In this document: piece after piece, positions 1 through 9,926 of the stretch
How positions within the stretch are numbered: position 1 is the stretch's first letter
Layout: the number at the start of each line of letters is the position of its first letter
NCBI RefSeq assembly: GCF_020510625.1
Contig: NZ_CP075191.1
Location: 3,573,501 to 3,637,500 of the forward strand
Length of the DNA: 64,000 bases
Source of the DNA: Ferribacterium limneticum
Lineage (GTDB): Bacteria > Pseudomonadota > Gammaproteobacteria > Burkholderiales > Rhodocyclaceae
Direction: 5' to 3'
Notes under the pieces: generated by a model
Told to the model about the DNA's origin: nothing
What the model saw: the letters and a program-made list of their open reading frames with translations, nothing else
The model's database searches: none
Translations under genes and position numbers: made by a program

Positions 1-1024
<1,024 letters not shown>

Positions 1025-1027
<3 letters not shown>

Positions 1028-3097
1028 GAAGTCGCCATCGCTGCCCCCGGCGCTGACAATGGTGCGCAGCACCGTTTGCGCCAGGTTGTCCGCCGTCAGG
1101 CCGTAGTGGTCATAGAGCACCGGGGCCGGGGCCGAGGCGCCGAATTCGTCGATGCCGAGCACGTCGCCGTCGAGGCCGACGTACTTGTGCCAGAAATCGG
1201 TCTGCCCGGCTTCGATGGCGACGCGGCAGACGTCCGTCGGCAGCACGAGCTTTTTCCAGGTCGACGACTGCTGGTCGAAGCGCCGCGTGCAGGGCATCGA
1301 GACGACGCGCACGGCGACGCCGCCGGCTTTCAGGATGGCCTGCGCCTGCATGGCGATGGCGACTTCGGAGCCGGTCGCGATGATCACCGCCTGCAGCTGG
1401 CCATCGGCTTCGGAGAGCACGTAGCCGCCACGGCTGGCACCTTCCGCCCGGCTCGTCGCGCCGCCGTATTGCGGCAGATTTTGACGCGACAAAAAGAGGG
1501 CGGAAGGTCCGTCTTGGCGCTCGAGCGCAGCGGCCCAGGCGATGGCTGTTTCCAGCTCGTCGCAGGGGCGCCACAGGTCGAGGCCGGGAATGATGCGCAG
1601 GCTGCTGGCGTGTTCGACCGGCTGGTGGGTCGGGCCGTCCTCGCCAAGGCCGATGGAATCGTGGGTGAGCACGTGGACGACGCGCTGCTTCATGAGCGCG
1701 CTCATCCGGATGGCGTTGCGGGCGTAGTCGGAGAACACGGCAAAGGTGCCGCCGTAGGGAATCAGCCCGCCGTGCAGGGCGACGCCGTTCATGATTGCCG
1801 TCATGCCGAATTCGCGGACGCCGTAGGAAACGTAGTTGGCCTGCCGCTCACCGGCGCCCCGAAGGAAGTGCCCTTGGGGTACCTCGTGCAGGGCGACGCT
1901 GCCCTTGCCGGCGGTCAGGTTGGAGCCGGTCAGGTCGGCCGAGCCGCCGAGCAGTTCGGGCACGCGGTCGACCAGCAGATCGAGGCAGTTTTGCGACGAT
2001 TTGCGGGTAGCGACGGCACCTTCCTTGCGGCCCGCCGCGGCGAGCAGTTCGCTTTTGATTTCGGGCCATTTTTCCGGTAGACCGTGGGATTGGGTGCGTT
2101 CGAACTCGGCAGCCAGTTCCGGGTATTTCGAGCGATACACCGCAAAGCTGGCCCGCCAGACCATCTCGGCTGCCTCGCCATCGGCGCGGGCATTCCAGGC
2201 GACGCGCAGGCTGTCCGGCACTTCGAACGGCTCATGCGCCCAGCCGAGGGCGGCGCGGGTGGCGGCCGTTTCATCGGCGCCGAGCGGCGCGCCATGGACG
2301 TCGTGAGAACCGGCCTTGTTCGGCGAACCCCAGCCGATCTGCGTGCGGCAGACGATCAGCGTCGGTTGGCCGGTGACCACCTTGGCCTCGGCGATGGCGG
2401 CGGTCAGTGCGGCCGAATCATGGCCGTCAATCGGCCCGACGACATGCCAGCCATAGGCGCGGAAGCGGGCCGGGGTGTCGTCACGGAACCAGCCCTTGAC
2501 GTGACCGTCGATGGAAATCCCGTTGTCGTCGTAGAAGCAGGTCAGCTTGTCGAGGCCCCAGACGCCGGCCAGCGAACAGGCTTCGTGGCTGATGCCTTCC
2601 ATCAGGCAGCCGTCGCCGACGAAAACCCAGGTCCGGTGATCGACGATGTCGCAGCCCGGCCGGTTGTAACGCTGGGCCAGCAGCTTTTCGGCCAGCGCCA
2701 TGCCGACGGCGTTGGTCAGGCCCTGGCCGAGCGGGCCGGTGGTCGTTTCGACGCCGGGCGTGTGGCCGACTTCCGGGTGGCCGGCGGTGCGGCTACCGAA
2801 CTGGCGGAAGCTCTTCAGGTCGCCAATGCTCAGGTCGTAGCCGGTCAGGTGCAACAGCGCATAGAGCAGCATCGAACCATGGCCGTTCGAGAGCACGAAA
2901 CGGTCGCGGTCGGCCCACTGCGGATTGGCGGGATTGTGCTTGAGATGGTCGCGCCACAGCACTTCGGCGATGTCAGCCATGCCCATCGGCGCGCCGGGGT
3001 GGCCGGATTTGGCCTGATTGACGGCGTCAATGGCGAGGAAGCGGACGGCGTTGGCCAGTTCGCGGCGGAAGGTGGTTTCGGTCTGGTTGCGATCCAT
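1025..3097 (-). CDS. tkt: Transketolase (Calvin cycle/pentose phosphate)
   Basis: A thiamine-diphosphate enzyme that moves two-carbon ketol units and regenerates pentose phosphates for RuBisCO. It has 690 residues, a normal family length. SGHPGAPMG is at residues 31-39 and the TPP-binding stretch starts at GDG, residues 161-163, and runs to the DDN motif near 190. Start choice: an ATG exists four codons upstream (3107-3109), but its own bases form the GGAG of the ribosome-binding site for the ATG at 3095-3097, so the shorter form is preferred. It lies between prk and gap in the cbb operon. Its stop codon TAG is contributed by the adjoining heptad repeat. Confidence 0.96.
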
Positions 3098-3131
3098 GGT
3101 TGTCTCCATTCTTCAAATTCAGTTTGCAGAT

Positions 3132-3201
3132 CGCCATCCCCGAGCGAGCGGGGATGGCGTTCCTTGCATCTTTTGGGTTCGTTCCCGCTCGTGCAGGAAC
3201 G
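3132..3201. repeat. Intergenic double hairpin between prk and tkt
   Basis: Two stem-loops sit between the prk stop and the tkt start: CGCCATCCCCG/CGGGGATGGCG (3132-3159) and CGTTCC/GGAACG (3180-3201). They resemble the dispersed 'cattcccgcgaaagcgggaat' type repeat also seen at 12520-12588. Being inside the operon, they could uncouple tkt-gap from fbp-prk expression; this is inference. Confidence 0.6.
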
Positions 3202-3209
3202 ACGAATTC

Positions 3210-4082
3210 CTAGGCCCGACGCTTGTGATCCATCAGCCGCAAAACCATCGGCGTGAAAATCATCTGCATGGCCAGACCCATCTTGCCGCCGGGGACGACC
3301 AGCGTGTTCGGGCGGGTCATCATGGCGCCGTGCAGGATGTTGATGAGGTACTGGAAGTCGATGCCCTTCGGGTTGGCGAAGCGGATCACCACCATGCTTT
3401 CGTCGGCCGTTGGGATGTCGCGGGCGATGAAGGGGTTGGAGGTATCGACGATGGGCACACGCTGGAAATTGACATGCGTGCGCGAGAACTGCGGGCAGAG
3501 GTGGCTGACATAATCCGGCATGCGGCGCAGGATGGTGTCGGTGACCGCCTCCTGCGAATAGCCGCGCATTTTCTGGTCGCGGTGCAGCTTCTGTATCCAT
3601 TCGAGGTTGATGGTCGGCACGACACCGACGCAGAGATCAACCTGCTTGGCGATGTCGATCTTATCGTCGGCATAGGCGCCGTGCAGGCCTTCGTAGAACA
3701 TCAGGTCAGTGGTCGCGGTGATCTCCTGCCACGGCGTGAAAGTGCCCGGCTGCTGCCCGAAAGGCTCGGCCTCGCCGGCGTCGTGCAGGTATTTGCGGAA
3801 CTTGCCAGTGCCGTTCTGGCCGTAGGCGATGAACAGATCCTGCAACTCTTCAAGCAGATTGGCGCCGGGGCCGAAGTGACTGAAGTTGCGATTGCCGGCC
3901 TCTTCCTGCGCCTTCATTTCGGCGCGCATGGCCATGCGGTCGTAGCGATGGAATGAATCGCCTTCTACGATCTGCGCATTGAGGCACTCGCGGCGGAAGA
4001 TGTGCTGGAAGCTCTGCATCACCGTGCTGGTGCCGGCGCCGGACGAACCGGTGATGGCAATGATCGGGTGTTTGATGGACAT
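3210..4082 (-). CDS. cbbP: Phosphoribulokinase, proteobacterial class I
   Basis: Phosphorylates ribulose 5-phosphate with ATP to ribulose 1,5-bisphosphate, the RuBisCO substrate; it is diagnostic for the Calvin cycle. The 290-residue length matches the proteobacterial octameric class. The P-loop is GSSGAGTST (residues 12-20), with Thr where many kinases have Lys, as is usual in this family. Further family stretches are EGDSFHRYDR and FYEGLHGAY. The ATG at 4080-4082 has GGGAGAG upstream. It is 23 bases downstream of fbp and 112 bases upstream of tkt. The gene supports autotrophic capacity together with cbbM at 13.4 kb. Confidence 0.96.
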   Translation of the reverse strand: MSIKHPIIAITGSSGAGTSTVMQSFQHIFRRECLNAQIVEGDSFHRYDRMAMRAEMKAQEEAGNRNFSHFGPGANLLEELQDLFIAYGQNGTGKFRKYLHDAGEAEPFGQQPGTFTPWQEITATTDLMFYEGLHGAYADDKIDIAKQVDLCVGVVPTINLEWIQKLHRDQKMRGYSQEAVTDTILRRMPDYVSHLCPQFSRTHVNFQRVPIVDTSNPFIARDIPTADESMVVIRFANPKGIDFQYLINILHGAMMTRPNTLVVPGGKMGLAMQMIFTPMVLRLMDHKRRA

Positions 4083-4105
4083 TTTTCTCTCCCTTTGCTT
4101 TGAGT

Positions 4106-5179
4106 TCAGGCGTGCGATTCGTCGCGGAACAGCGAGCGTTCCGAAAACAGCGGCGAAACAAACGGCCGATCAGCCCCGGTGTCGTATTCGTGGTGATAGC
4201 GCTCGAGCCGCTCGACCTCGTTCCTCGAGCCGAGGATGACAGGCACGCGCTGGTGCAGGGCGTCCGGCGCCACGTCGAGGATGCGCTGGCGGCCGGTGCT
4301 CGCCGCGCCGCCGGCCTGTTCGATGAGCATGGCCATCGGGTTGGCTTCGTAGAGCAGGCGCAGACGACCCGGTTTGCTCGGATCCTTGCTGTCCTTCGGG
4401 TACATGAAGATGCCGCCGCGGATCAGGATGCGATGCACTTCGGCCACCATCGAGGCGATCCAGCGGGTATTGAAATCCTCACCCCGAACGCCCGTCTTGC
4501 CGGCCTTGCACTCGCTGACGTAGCGTTGCACCGGCGGCTCCCAGAAGCGCTCGTTCGAGGTATTGATGGCGAATTCACGGGTATCTTCTGGGACGCGAAT
4601 ATTGGCGTGGGTCAGGATGAAGTTGCCGCTCTCGCGATCCAGCGTGAAGCCGTGGGTGCCGTTACCGAGCGTCAGCACCATCATCGTCGATGGGCCGTAG
4701 ATGGCGTAACCGGCGGCGACCTGTTGGCTGCCCGGAAGGAGGTAATCGCCAAGCTGGGCGTCGCCTGCGGTCAACCGCGAAAAGATCGAAAAAATGGTGC
4801 CGACCGAGACATTGACGTCACTGTTCGACGAGCCGTCGAGCGGGTCGAAAACCAGCAGGTAACGACCGCGCGGGTATTCGGCTGGGATCGGATACGGGTC
4901 GTCCATTTCCTCCGAAGCCATGCCGGCCAGTTGGCCGCCCCACTCGCAGTGACGCAGGATGGCTTCGTTGGTCAGCACATCGAGCTTCTTCTGCACTTCG
5001 CCCTGGATATTGGTACTCTCCAGTGCACCGTGATGCCCGGCCAGTGCGCCTTTAGCGACCATCGCCGAGATGGTCTTGACGGCGGCGGCGACGTCGATGA
5101 GCAGGGCGCCGAGTTCGCCGTGGCTGGAACGGGTGTTTTCAATAACAAACTTCGAGAGGGTCGTACGGCCGAATTGCAT
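4106..5179 (-). CDS. fbp: Fructose-1,6-bisphosphatase class I
   Basis: Hydrolyses fructose 1,6-bisphosphate (and often sedoheptulose 1,7-bisphosphate in autotrophs), feeding the regenerative arm of the Calvin cycle. The protein has 357 residues. The metal-binding signature DPLDGSSN is at residues 112-119 and the acidic pair EE at 90-91. An ATG five codons upstream (5192-5194) is possible, but GGAG lies seven bases before the ATG at 5177-5179, so that start is chosen. It is the first gene of fbp-prk-tkt-gap and diverges from cbbY across a shared AT-rich control region. Confidence 0.95.
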   Translation of the reverse strand: MQFGRTTLSKFVIENTRSSHGELGALLIDVAAAVKTISAMVAKGALAGHHGALESTNIQGEVQKKLDVLTNEAILRHCEWGGQLAGMASEEMDDPYPIPAEYPRGRYLLVFDPLDGSSNSDVNVSVGTIFSIFSRLTAGDAQLGDYLLPGSQQVAAGYAIYGPSTMMVLTLGNGTHGFTLDRESGNFILTHANIRVPEDTREFAINTSNERFWEPPVQRYVSECKAGKTGVRGEDFNTRWIASMVAEVHRILIRGGIFMYPKDSKDPSKPGRLRLLYEANPMAMLIEQAGGAASTGRQRILDVAPDALHQRVPVILGSRNEVERLERYHHEYDTGADRPFVSPLFSERSLFRDESHA

Positions 5180-5226
5180 GGTGTCTCCAATCATTCTTGT
5201 GTTACCGCATTGGCAACAAAGATAAG

Positions 5227-5287
5227 TGACTTCTTAATTAAGTAACAGTCAGAGTTTCTTATCACCTGAGTAAGTCATAGATTATTA
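5227..5287. promoter_or_regulatory. Putative CbbR operator region between fbp and cbbY
   Basis: This AT-rich stretch contains two matches to the LysR/CbbR half-site form TNA-N7-TNA: TCAGAGTTTCTTA at 5249-5261 and TCATAGATTATTA at 5275-5287. A wider dyad TGACTT (5227-5232)/AAGTCA (5272-5277) brackets the first. The motif is permissive, so this rests on position (divergent cbb promoters) as much as on sequence. Confidence 0.45.
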
Positions 5288-5358
5288 ACGCAGCGCTTAC
5301 CGGCCACTTCAGAAATCCTGACTGGATGCCCGAATCACCCCCGGTTATCGTGCGGCGC

Positions 5359-6090
5359 ATGCACCCACTCAAAGCCCTGATCTTCGACGTCGACGGCACG
5401 CTCGCCGACACCGAGCGCGACGGCCATCGCCCCGCCTTCAACCACGCCTTCGCCGATCTCGGGCTGGACTGGCACTGGGACGAAAGCCTGTACGGCGAAT
5501 TGCTCACCATCACCGGCGGCAAGGAGCGCATGCGCCACTACGCCGAACGCCACGCGCCCGACATCGCTGCCCGGCCCGGATTCGACGCGCTGGTTCGCGA
5601 CCTGCACGCTGCCAAGACGCGCCACTACCTGCGCCTGGTCGACTCCGGCACCCTGCCGCTGCGCCCCGGCGTCGCAACACTCATCCAGCACGCCCGCCAG
5701 CGCGGCCTGCGCCTCGCCATCGCCACCACGACCACCCCGGAAAACGTCACCGCCCTGCTCCACGCCACGCTCGGGCCGGACGCACCGGGCTGGTTCGAGG
5801 TCATCGGCGCCGGCGACATCGTGCCCAACAAGAAACCGGCCCCCGAGATCTACCGCTGGGTGCTCGACCGCCTCACCCTGCCGCCGGAAAACTGTCTGGC
5901 CATCGAGGACTCTGCCAACGGCCTGCAAGCCGCCCAAGCCACCGGCCTGCGCTGCCTCGTCACGCCCAACGACTACACCGCCGGCGAAGACTTCAGTGGG
6001 GCATGGCGGGTACTGGCAGACTTGCGGGAGTTCGACCTCGACGCCATCGCCGACCTGGCAATTTCAAATTTGGCTAATATTTCCAGTTGA
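5359..6090 (+). CDS. cbbY: HAD phosphatase CbbY (xylulose-1,5-bisphosphate phosphatase type)
   Basis: A HAD-family phosphatase that in characterised CbbY proteins removes xylulose 1,5-bisphosphate, a RuBisCO inhibitor formed by misfire. The catalytic motif DVDGTLADTE has Asp10 and Asp12; GGKERM, TTTTPENV, KKPAPEIY and EDSANG complete the HAD and CbbY signatures. The family TGGKER stretch favours CbbY over phosphoglycolate phosphatase. Residue counts use ATG 5359 (243 residues); an in-frame ATG at 5326 would add 11 residues with no homology. It is transcribed away from fbp, sharing the intergenic region, so co-regulation by CbbR is likely. Confidence 0.85.
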   Translation: MHPLKALIFDVDGTLADTERDGHRPAFNHAFADLGLDWHWDESLYGELLTITGGKERMRHYAERHAPDIAARPGFDALVRDLHAAKTRHYLRLVDSGTLPLRPGVATLIQHARQRGLRLAIATTTTPENVTALLHATLGPDAPGWFEVIGAGDIVPNKKPAPEIYRWVLDRLTLPPENCLAIEDSANGLQAAQATGLRCLVTPNDYTAGEDFSGAWRVLADLREFDLDAIADLAISNLANISS

Positions 6091-6128
6091 CCGTGGCAAG
6101 CCTTCCGGAGGCTGCCGTACTTGTCGTG

Positions 6129-6147
6129 CTGACATCAACGGTCAGCC
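6129..6147. terminator. Stem-loop between convergent cbbY and the LysR gene
   Basis: GCTGAC-loop-GTCAGC, with a second imperfect stem GGCAAGCCT/AGGCTGCC just before it. It lies between the stops of cbbY and the convergent LysR gene. There is no strong T run, so terminator activity is uncertain. Confidence 0.35.
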
Positions 6148-6169
6148 TGATTGTTAGCGGCCCGGCGAT

Positions 6170-7072
6170 TCAAGCCTGGCCAAGCCCTTCGTTGAGCAAT
6201 TCATCGAGGAATGCCCGGGCCGGCAGCGAGAGGATCTTGTTCCGCAGGTAGACCACGTTCCACACCTGTTTCACCGGAAATCCATCGACATTCAAGATGG
6301 CCAGTCCATCGCGGGCAAGGTCATTGCCCAATGCATGCCGGGAAAGCACCGACAAGCCCATGCCGCTGGCGACCAGATCACGAATTGCCTCGTTGCTGGC
6401 AAGTGCCAGACGCACCTTGAGCTGCGTGCCCGTCTCATGCATGTGCTGATCGATCACATGGCGAGACCCGGAGCCCTGCTCGCGAAAAAGGAAGGGCTCC
6501 GCGGCCAGATCCTGCAGAGAAACCGGCTTGCCGACAGCCCAATGCGCGGCAGGGGCGACGACCACGTAGTCGTTATCGAGAAAGGGTATCCGGACGATAT
6601 CCAGATCATCGGGCGGGTAGGACATCACATAGAGATCGTCCTGATTGCTGCGCAGGCGCTGCACTATGTTCGCGCGATTGGCGATTTCCAGTTCGAGGTC
6701 GATATCGGGGTAGCGCTTGCAGAAAGAACCCAGCATGCGCGGTAGAAAATACTTCGCCGTGGTGACCAGTGCGACGCGCAATTTGCCGCGTTTCAAGCCT
6801 TTCAGCTCATCGATCGCCGACTCGAAGCGATTCCAGATGTCGTCAAGGCTGCGCACCGTCTGTAGCAGTTCCTCTCCTGCCGGCGACAGGGCGATATCGC
6901 GCCCGTTCTGCTCGAAAAGAGGCAGGCCTATGGTGTCGGCGATCTGCTTGATCTGTATCGAGACGGCGGGTTGGGTCAGATGCAAGGCGTCTGCTGCCTT
7001 GGTAAAGCTGTTCAGGCGACAGACGGCAGCAAAGGTTTCCAGCTGACGAAAGGTAATACGGCGACGCGGCAT
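6170..7072 (-). CDS. LysR-family regulator, CbbR-like
   Basis: A 300-residue LysR-type transcription factor. The N-terminal winged helix-turn-helix covers about residues 6-65 (RQLETFAAVCRLNSFTKAADALHLTQPAVS), followed by a linker helix and a periplasmic-binding-protein-like effector domain. The stretch VTTAKYFLPR parallels VSTAKYFMPR in the CbbR at 15.4 kb, so it belongs to the CbbR subfamily although it is not next to RuBisCO. It diverges from the TerB-like gene at 7193, whose promoter carries an inverted repeat TCCAAT/ATTGGA. Control of that gene pair, or a second input to the cbb genes, are both possible; neither is shown by sequence. Confidence 0.85.
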   Translation of the reverse strand: MPRRRITFRQLETFAAVCRLNSFTKAADALHLTQPAVSIQIKQIADTIGLPLFEQNGRDIALSPAGEELLQTVRSLDDIWNRFESAIDELKGLKRGKLRVALVTTAKYFLPRMLGSFCKRYPDIDLELEIANRANIVQRLRSNQDDLYVMSYPPDDLDIVRIPFLDNDYVVVAPAAHWAVGKPVSLQDLAAEPFLFREQGSGSRHVIDQHMHETGTQLKVRLALASNEAIRDLVASGMGLSVLSRHALGNDLARDGLAILNVDGFPVKQVWNVVYLRNKILSLPARAFLDELLNEGLGQA

Positions 7073-7089
7073 ATATAAGCCTCAGCAAA

Positions 7090-7143
7090 TCCAATAGCAC
7101 AGATTGTTTAATTGGATTTTATATGTTTCACCATCGATAGTGG
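7090..7143 (+). promoter_or_regulatory. Promoter/operator of TerB-like gene 1, duplicated upstream of gene 2
   Basis: TTGTTTAATTGGAT at 7104-7117 is followed exactly 19 bases later by ATAGTGG (7137-7143). The same two blocks with the same spacing recur at 7998-8037. Within it TTGGAT-N18-GATAGT is a possible sigma-70 promoter, and TCCAAT (7090-7095)/ATTGGA (7111-7116) is a dyad suited to a LysR regulator. Confidence 0.6.
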
Positions 7144-7192
7144 ACTTGGAAGCACCCGAGACATCGCCCCTACTTTTGCAAGGAGACCTGAA

Positions 7193-7690
7193 GTGCGCAG
7201 ATACACCAACAACAGTCCTGAAGCTGCCGCCCGCATCGTGGCGCTGGCATTGATGGCCGACGGGGCCGTTGATCGCAATGAAATCCTGTTGCTCGAGCGG
7301 CAGAACGTGGTCACTCGCCTCGGCCTGGACAACGACCGGTTCGACTCGATTTACTACGAATACTGCACGGACATGCTGACCAGCGCCAAGCGCAATGCGT
7401 CGGGCCTGCTTGAACTGGATGAACGCCGCATCAAAGCGATTCTGGACGAAATCAGCGATGCCGGGCTGCAGCGAAAAATCCTGGGCATCATGCTCGACAT
7501 TGTTCATGCCGACCATCGCCTCAGTGCCGGAGAAGCCTCTTTGATTGCGCAGGCGCTTGAGCGCTGGGACATGGATTTGTGCGTGAAGGCCGAATCATCC
7601 ATCCCGCGCCATTGCCTGCCAGCGGAGATGCCGAGCAATCGCAGCTCGGCAATTGGCGACAGAGGAACTCATCGTGTTGCCACTGGATAG
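7193..7690 (+). CDS. TerB-like protein 1
   Basis: A roughly 165-residue soluble protein resembling the TerB/DjlA-like helical domain: an ADGAVDRNE loop near residues 22-30, LGLDNDRF, and a second ADHRLSAGEASLI segment. TerB-family proteins are linked to tellurite and metal stress, but the biochemical role is unsettled. Start choice: GTG 7193 lies behind AAGGAGACCTGAA, and from it the protein aligns end to end with the paralogue at 8101 (RRYTNNSPEAAARIVALALM versus RHYPSDSPEAMGRLVALTLM). Upstream in-frame codons lack such support. The C-terminal 25 residues have no counterpart in the paralogue. Confidence 0.75.
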   Translation: MRRYTNNSPEAAARIVALALMADGAVDRNEILLLERQNVVTRLGLDNDRFDSIYYEYCTDMLTSAKRNASGLLELDERRIKAILDEISDAGLQRKILGIMLDIVHADHRLSAGEASLIAQALERWDMDLCVKAESSIPRHCLPAEMPSNRSSAIGDRGTHRVATG

Positions 7691-7949
7691 ACTGCCCTCT
7701 TCATCCACCGCAACACCGCTGCGCAGTGGCGTTCTACGTGAGTTCGCAATGCGCCAGGAGCGGCCAGCCCGCGACCAACGGGTCGATCTGCCCGAGATTC
7801 AGGAGTCCTTCCGCGTCAGTTTCAGCGATGCCGCCCTGGCTGCATCCACCGAAGGGGCGCGGACCGTTCTGCAGAAAGCCAAGCCGAGCGATGAACAGGG
7901 CGCAACCGAGCTGCAGTTACGCGCCTATCTGGCCATTGCGGCGCTATGA
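7674..7949 (+). CDS. Small hypothetical protein between the TerB-like genes
   Basis: An unrecognised protein of about 91 residues starting at GTG 7674 behind GAGGAAC (a TTG at 7653 would add seven residues). It overlaps the 3' end of TerB-like gene 1 by 17 bases in another frame, which suggests translational coupling. It is polar, rich in Ala, Ser and Arg, with no membrane segment or Cys motif; the C-terminal half (SFSDAALAAS to LRAYLAIAAL) is predicted helical. No function can be assigned. The coding call rests on its position in an apparent operon and on the ribosome-binding site. Confidence 0.5.
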   Translation: MLPLDRLPSSSTATPLRSGVLREFAMRQERPARDQRVDLPEIQESFRVSFSDAALAASTEGARTVLQKAKPSDEQGATELQLRAYLAIAAL

Positions 7950-7995
7950 ACATTGGCCCGGAAGACACATAAGCATTAATTAATGAATAGCTCTA

Positions 7996-8037
7996 ATTTG
8001 TTTAATTGGATCAAATAAGCATCTGCCCGCATAGTGG
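7996..8037 (+). promoter_or_regulatory. Promoter/operator of TerB-like gene 2
   Basis: TTGTTTAATTGGAT (7998-8011) and ATAGTGG (8031-8037) repeat the arrangement upstream of TerB-like gene 1 with identical spacing. Here the core is framed by ATTTG (7996-8000) and CAAAT (8012-8016), an inverted repeat typical of a dimeric regulator site. Confidence 0.6.
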
Positions 8038-8100
8038 TCCCGTCCCCGCAGAAAAGGGACCAAACAGAAACACCAACCCGACTTTCAAGGAGATTCAAGA

Positions 8101-8561
8101 TGCGCCACTACCCATCCGACAGCCCCGAAGCCATGGGCCGCCTTGTTGCCCTGACCCTGATGGCTGATGGCGCCATCGATGCGAGTGAACTGAAACAACT
8201 CGATCACACCGACACCATCCGCCGCCTGGGCCTCAACGAGGCAAGCTTCGACAGGGTGATCCATGAGCTTTGCGACGACATGCTGGCCAGCGCCCATCGC
8301 ACCCCGACCGGACAACTGGAACTGGATGTTGAAAACATCGACCTCCTGCTCGCCGAAGTTAAGCACCCCCTGTTGCGAAAACAGGTGTTGCGCATGATGC
8401 TCGACGTCGTCAATGCCGATAGCAAGCTCTCCGGTGGCGAGGCCGTGCTAGTGGCAGAGGCGATGAAATTCTGGGGTATCGACCTGTACGAAGTCTCTGA
8501 CTGCTCGATACCCTCGCTGCGCCTGCGGAGTCAGGGTCGCCATGAGCATGTCCGCGCCTGA
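8101..8561 (+). CDS. TerB-like protein 2 (paralogue)
   Basis: A 153-residue paralogue of the protein at 7193, with the same domain plan: LTLMADGAIDASELKQLD, LGLNEASFDRVI, and a second NADSKLSGGEAVLVAEA segment. ATG 8101 has AAGGAGATTCAAG upstream. The pair probably arose by tandem duplication together with its promoter. It directly precedes a manganese-type riboswitch and a TerC-family gene, so a metal-stress role is suggested by context; tellurite resistance itself is not shown. Confidence 0.75.
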
Positions 8562-8574
8562 TCGTTGAACAACA

Positions 8575-8593
8575 CCAGACTTTTGCAGTCTGG
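8575..8593 (+). terminator. Stem-loop after TerB-like gene 2
   Basis: A perfect CCAGACT-TTTGC-AGTCTGG hairpin 13 bases after the TerB-like stop and just before the riboswitch. It lacks a T run, so it could equally be a 5' structure of the riboswitch leader. Confidence 0.35.
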
Positions 8594-8599
8594 AGCGAA

Positions 8600-8712
8600 G
8601 ACAAGGGGGAGTAGCTCTCCGCCGCGGCGTCGTCAGCACGGAATGATTCACTGGTTCCCGGCGTCACGGGTGGTTCTGGCAACAGGGCCGCGAGCAAGAC
8701 CTTTGCAGCACC
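8600..8712 (+). promoter_or_regulatory. yybP-ykoY-type manganese riboswitch
   Basis: The leader of the TerC gene contains the conserved family blocks in order: AAGGGGGAGTAGC (8603-8614), CGTCGTCAGCACG (8628-8640) and GCAAGACCTTTGCA (8694-8707). In this class the GGGGAGUAG and CCUUUGC segments form the Mn2+-sensing loops. Position about 75 bases ahead of an Alx/TerC-type start codon is the classic setting. A covariance-model search would decide. Confidence 0.8.
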
Positions 8713-8786
8713 GCAAGAGTGGCGTTTTCCGAAAGGAGCACTTGCCGGGCGCTGTTTGAAGGTTTTCTGACCGGGAGAGAATTCTC

Positions 8787-9752
8787 ATGGAAACAATCGG
8801 CACCTGGTGGATGTGGTCCGGGTTTTTAGTCATCGTCCTCATCATGCTCGCCATCGACCTCTTCGTCGTCGGCGGCAGCAAACAACACCGCGTCACCCTC
8901 AAGGAAGCGGCCACCTGGTCAGGCATCTGGGTCAGCGTCTCCTTCCTCTTCGCCGGCGCCCTGTGGTGGTACCTCGACAGCACGGCCGGGCGGGAACTCG
9001 CCAATCAGAAAACGCTGGAATACATCACCGGCTACCTCATCGAGAAATCGCTGGCCATCGACAACGTATTTGTCTGGCTCATGCTGTTCAGCTTCTTCGC
9101 CATACCGCTCGAACTCCAGAAACGCGTGCTCATCCTCGGTGTGCTCGGCGCCATCGTCATGCGCACGGTCATGATCTTTGCCGGCGTCTGGCTCATCACC
9201 CAGTTTCATTGGCTGCTCTACCTGTTCGGCGCCTTCCTGCTCGCTACCGGCATCAAGATGTGGTGGTTCGCCGACGCCACCCCGGACCTTGCCAACAACC
9301 CGGTCATCAGCTGGATACGCCGGCATATGAAGGTGACCGATGATCTCCAGGGCGAACGCTTCTTCGTCATGAAAGAGGACGCCGGCAAGCTCGTGCGCTA
9401 CGCCACGCCGCTGCTCCTCGTGCTGATCCTCGTCGAATTTACCGACCTGATCTTCGCCGTTGACTCGATCCCGGCCATCTTCGCGATCACTACCGACCCG
9501 TTCATCGTCCTGACCTCAAACATCTTCGCCATCCTCGGCCTGCGCGCCATGTACTTCCTGCTCGCCGACATGGCCGACCGCTTCTCACTGCTCAAGTACG
9601 GCCTGGCCGTCGTGCTCATGTTCATCGGCGTCAAGATGCTGCTCATCGACCTCTTCAAGATTCCGGTGGCCGTCTCGCTCGGGGTGGTCGCGGCGATCAT
9701 CGCCACCTCGATCGTCCTGTCCCTGAAAAAATGCCCGCGAACGGTCCAGTAA
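8787..9752 (+). CDS. alx: TerC/Alx-family integral membrane protein (probable Mn2+ exporter)
   Basis: A 321-residue inner-membrane protein of the TerC family with about eight or nine hydrophobic helices. Family landmarks are the acidic membrane motifs [21 protein letters not shown] and [14 protein letters not shown], which hold conserved Asp and Glu residues. Alx and related members export manganese and are controlled by yybP-ykoY riboswitches; one lies immediately upstream here. ATG 8787 follows GGGAGAG. Proximity to two TerB-like genes recalls ter clusters where TerB and TerC are linked, although those genes have their own promoters here. Confidence 0.85.
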   Translation: METIGTWWMWSGFLVIVLIMLAIDLFVVGGSKQHRVTLKEAATWSGIWVSVSFLFAGALWWYLDSTAGRELANQKTLEYITGYLIEKSLAIDNVFVWLMLFSFFAIPLELQKRVLILGVLGAIVMRTVMIFAGVWLITQFHWLLYLFGAFLLATGIKMWWFADATPDLANNPVISWIRRHMKVTDDLQGERFFVMKEDAGKLVRYATPLLLVLILVEFTDLIFAVDSIPAIFAITTDPFIVLTSNIFAILGLRAMYFLLADMADRFSLLKYGLAVVLMFIGVKMLLIDLFKIPVAVSLGVVAAIIATSIVLSLKKCPRTVQ

Positions 9753-9926
9753 AATTGGAATGAAGGAATCGAAAGCACAATGACGCACAACAATATGTTC
9801 GGCGCAGGCGAGGAAAGACAGGGTCAACCGTAGCAAGCCCGATTGCCCATCCCGCCACGAAATATTCAAGTTCGCCCCCACATCAGCCGTAATGGTTGAT
9901 ATACCAAGCAACCCGGGAACGAGACC

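Noticed and set aside
1076..3256. Long antisense open frames (up to 390 codons) over tkt and prk
   Set aside because: They are the opposite strand of well-identified Calvin-cycle genes, have compositions typical of shadow frames in GC-rich DNA and no recognisable domains.
8575..8593. Hairpin as part of a toxin or small RNA gene
   Set aside because: It has no promoter of its own and is directly attached to the riboswitch leader; better explained as leader or terminator structure.
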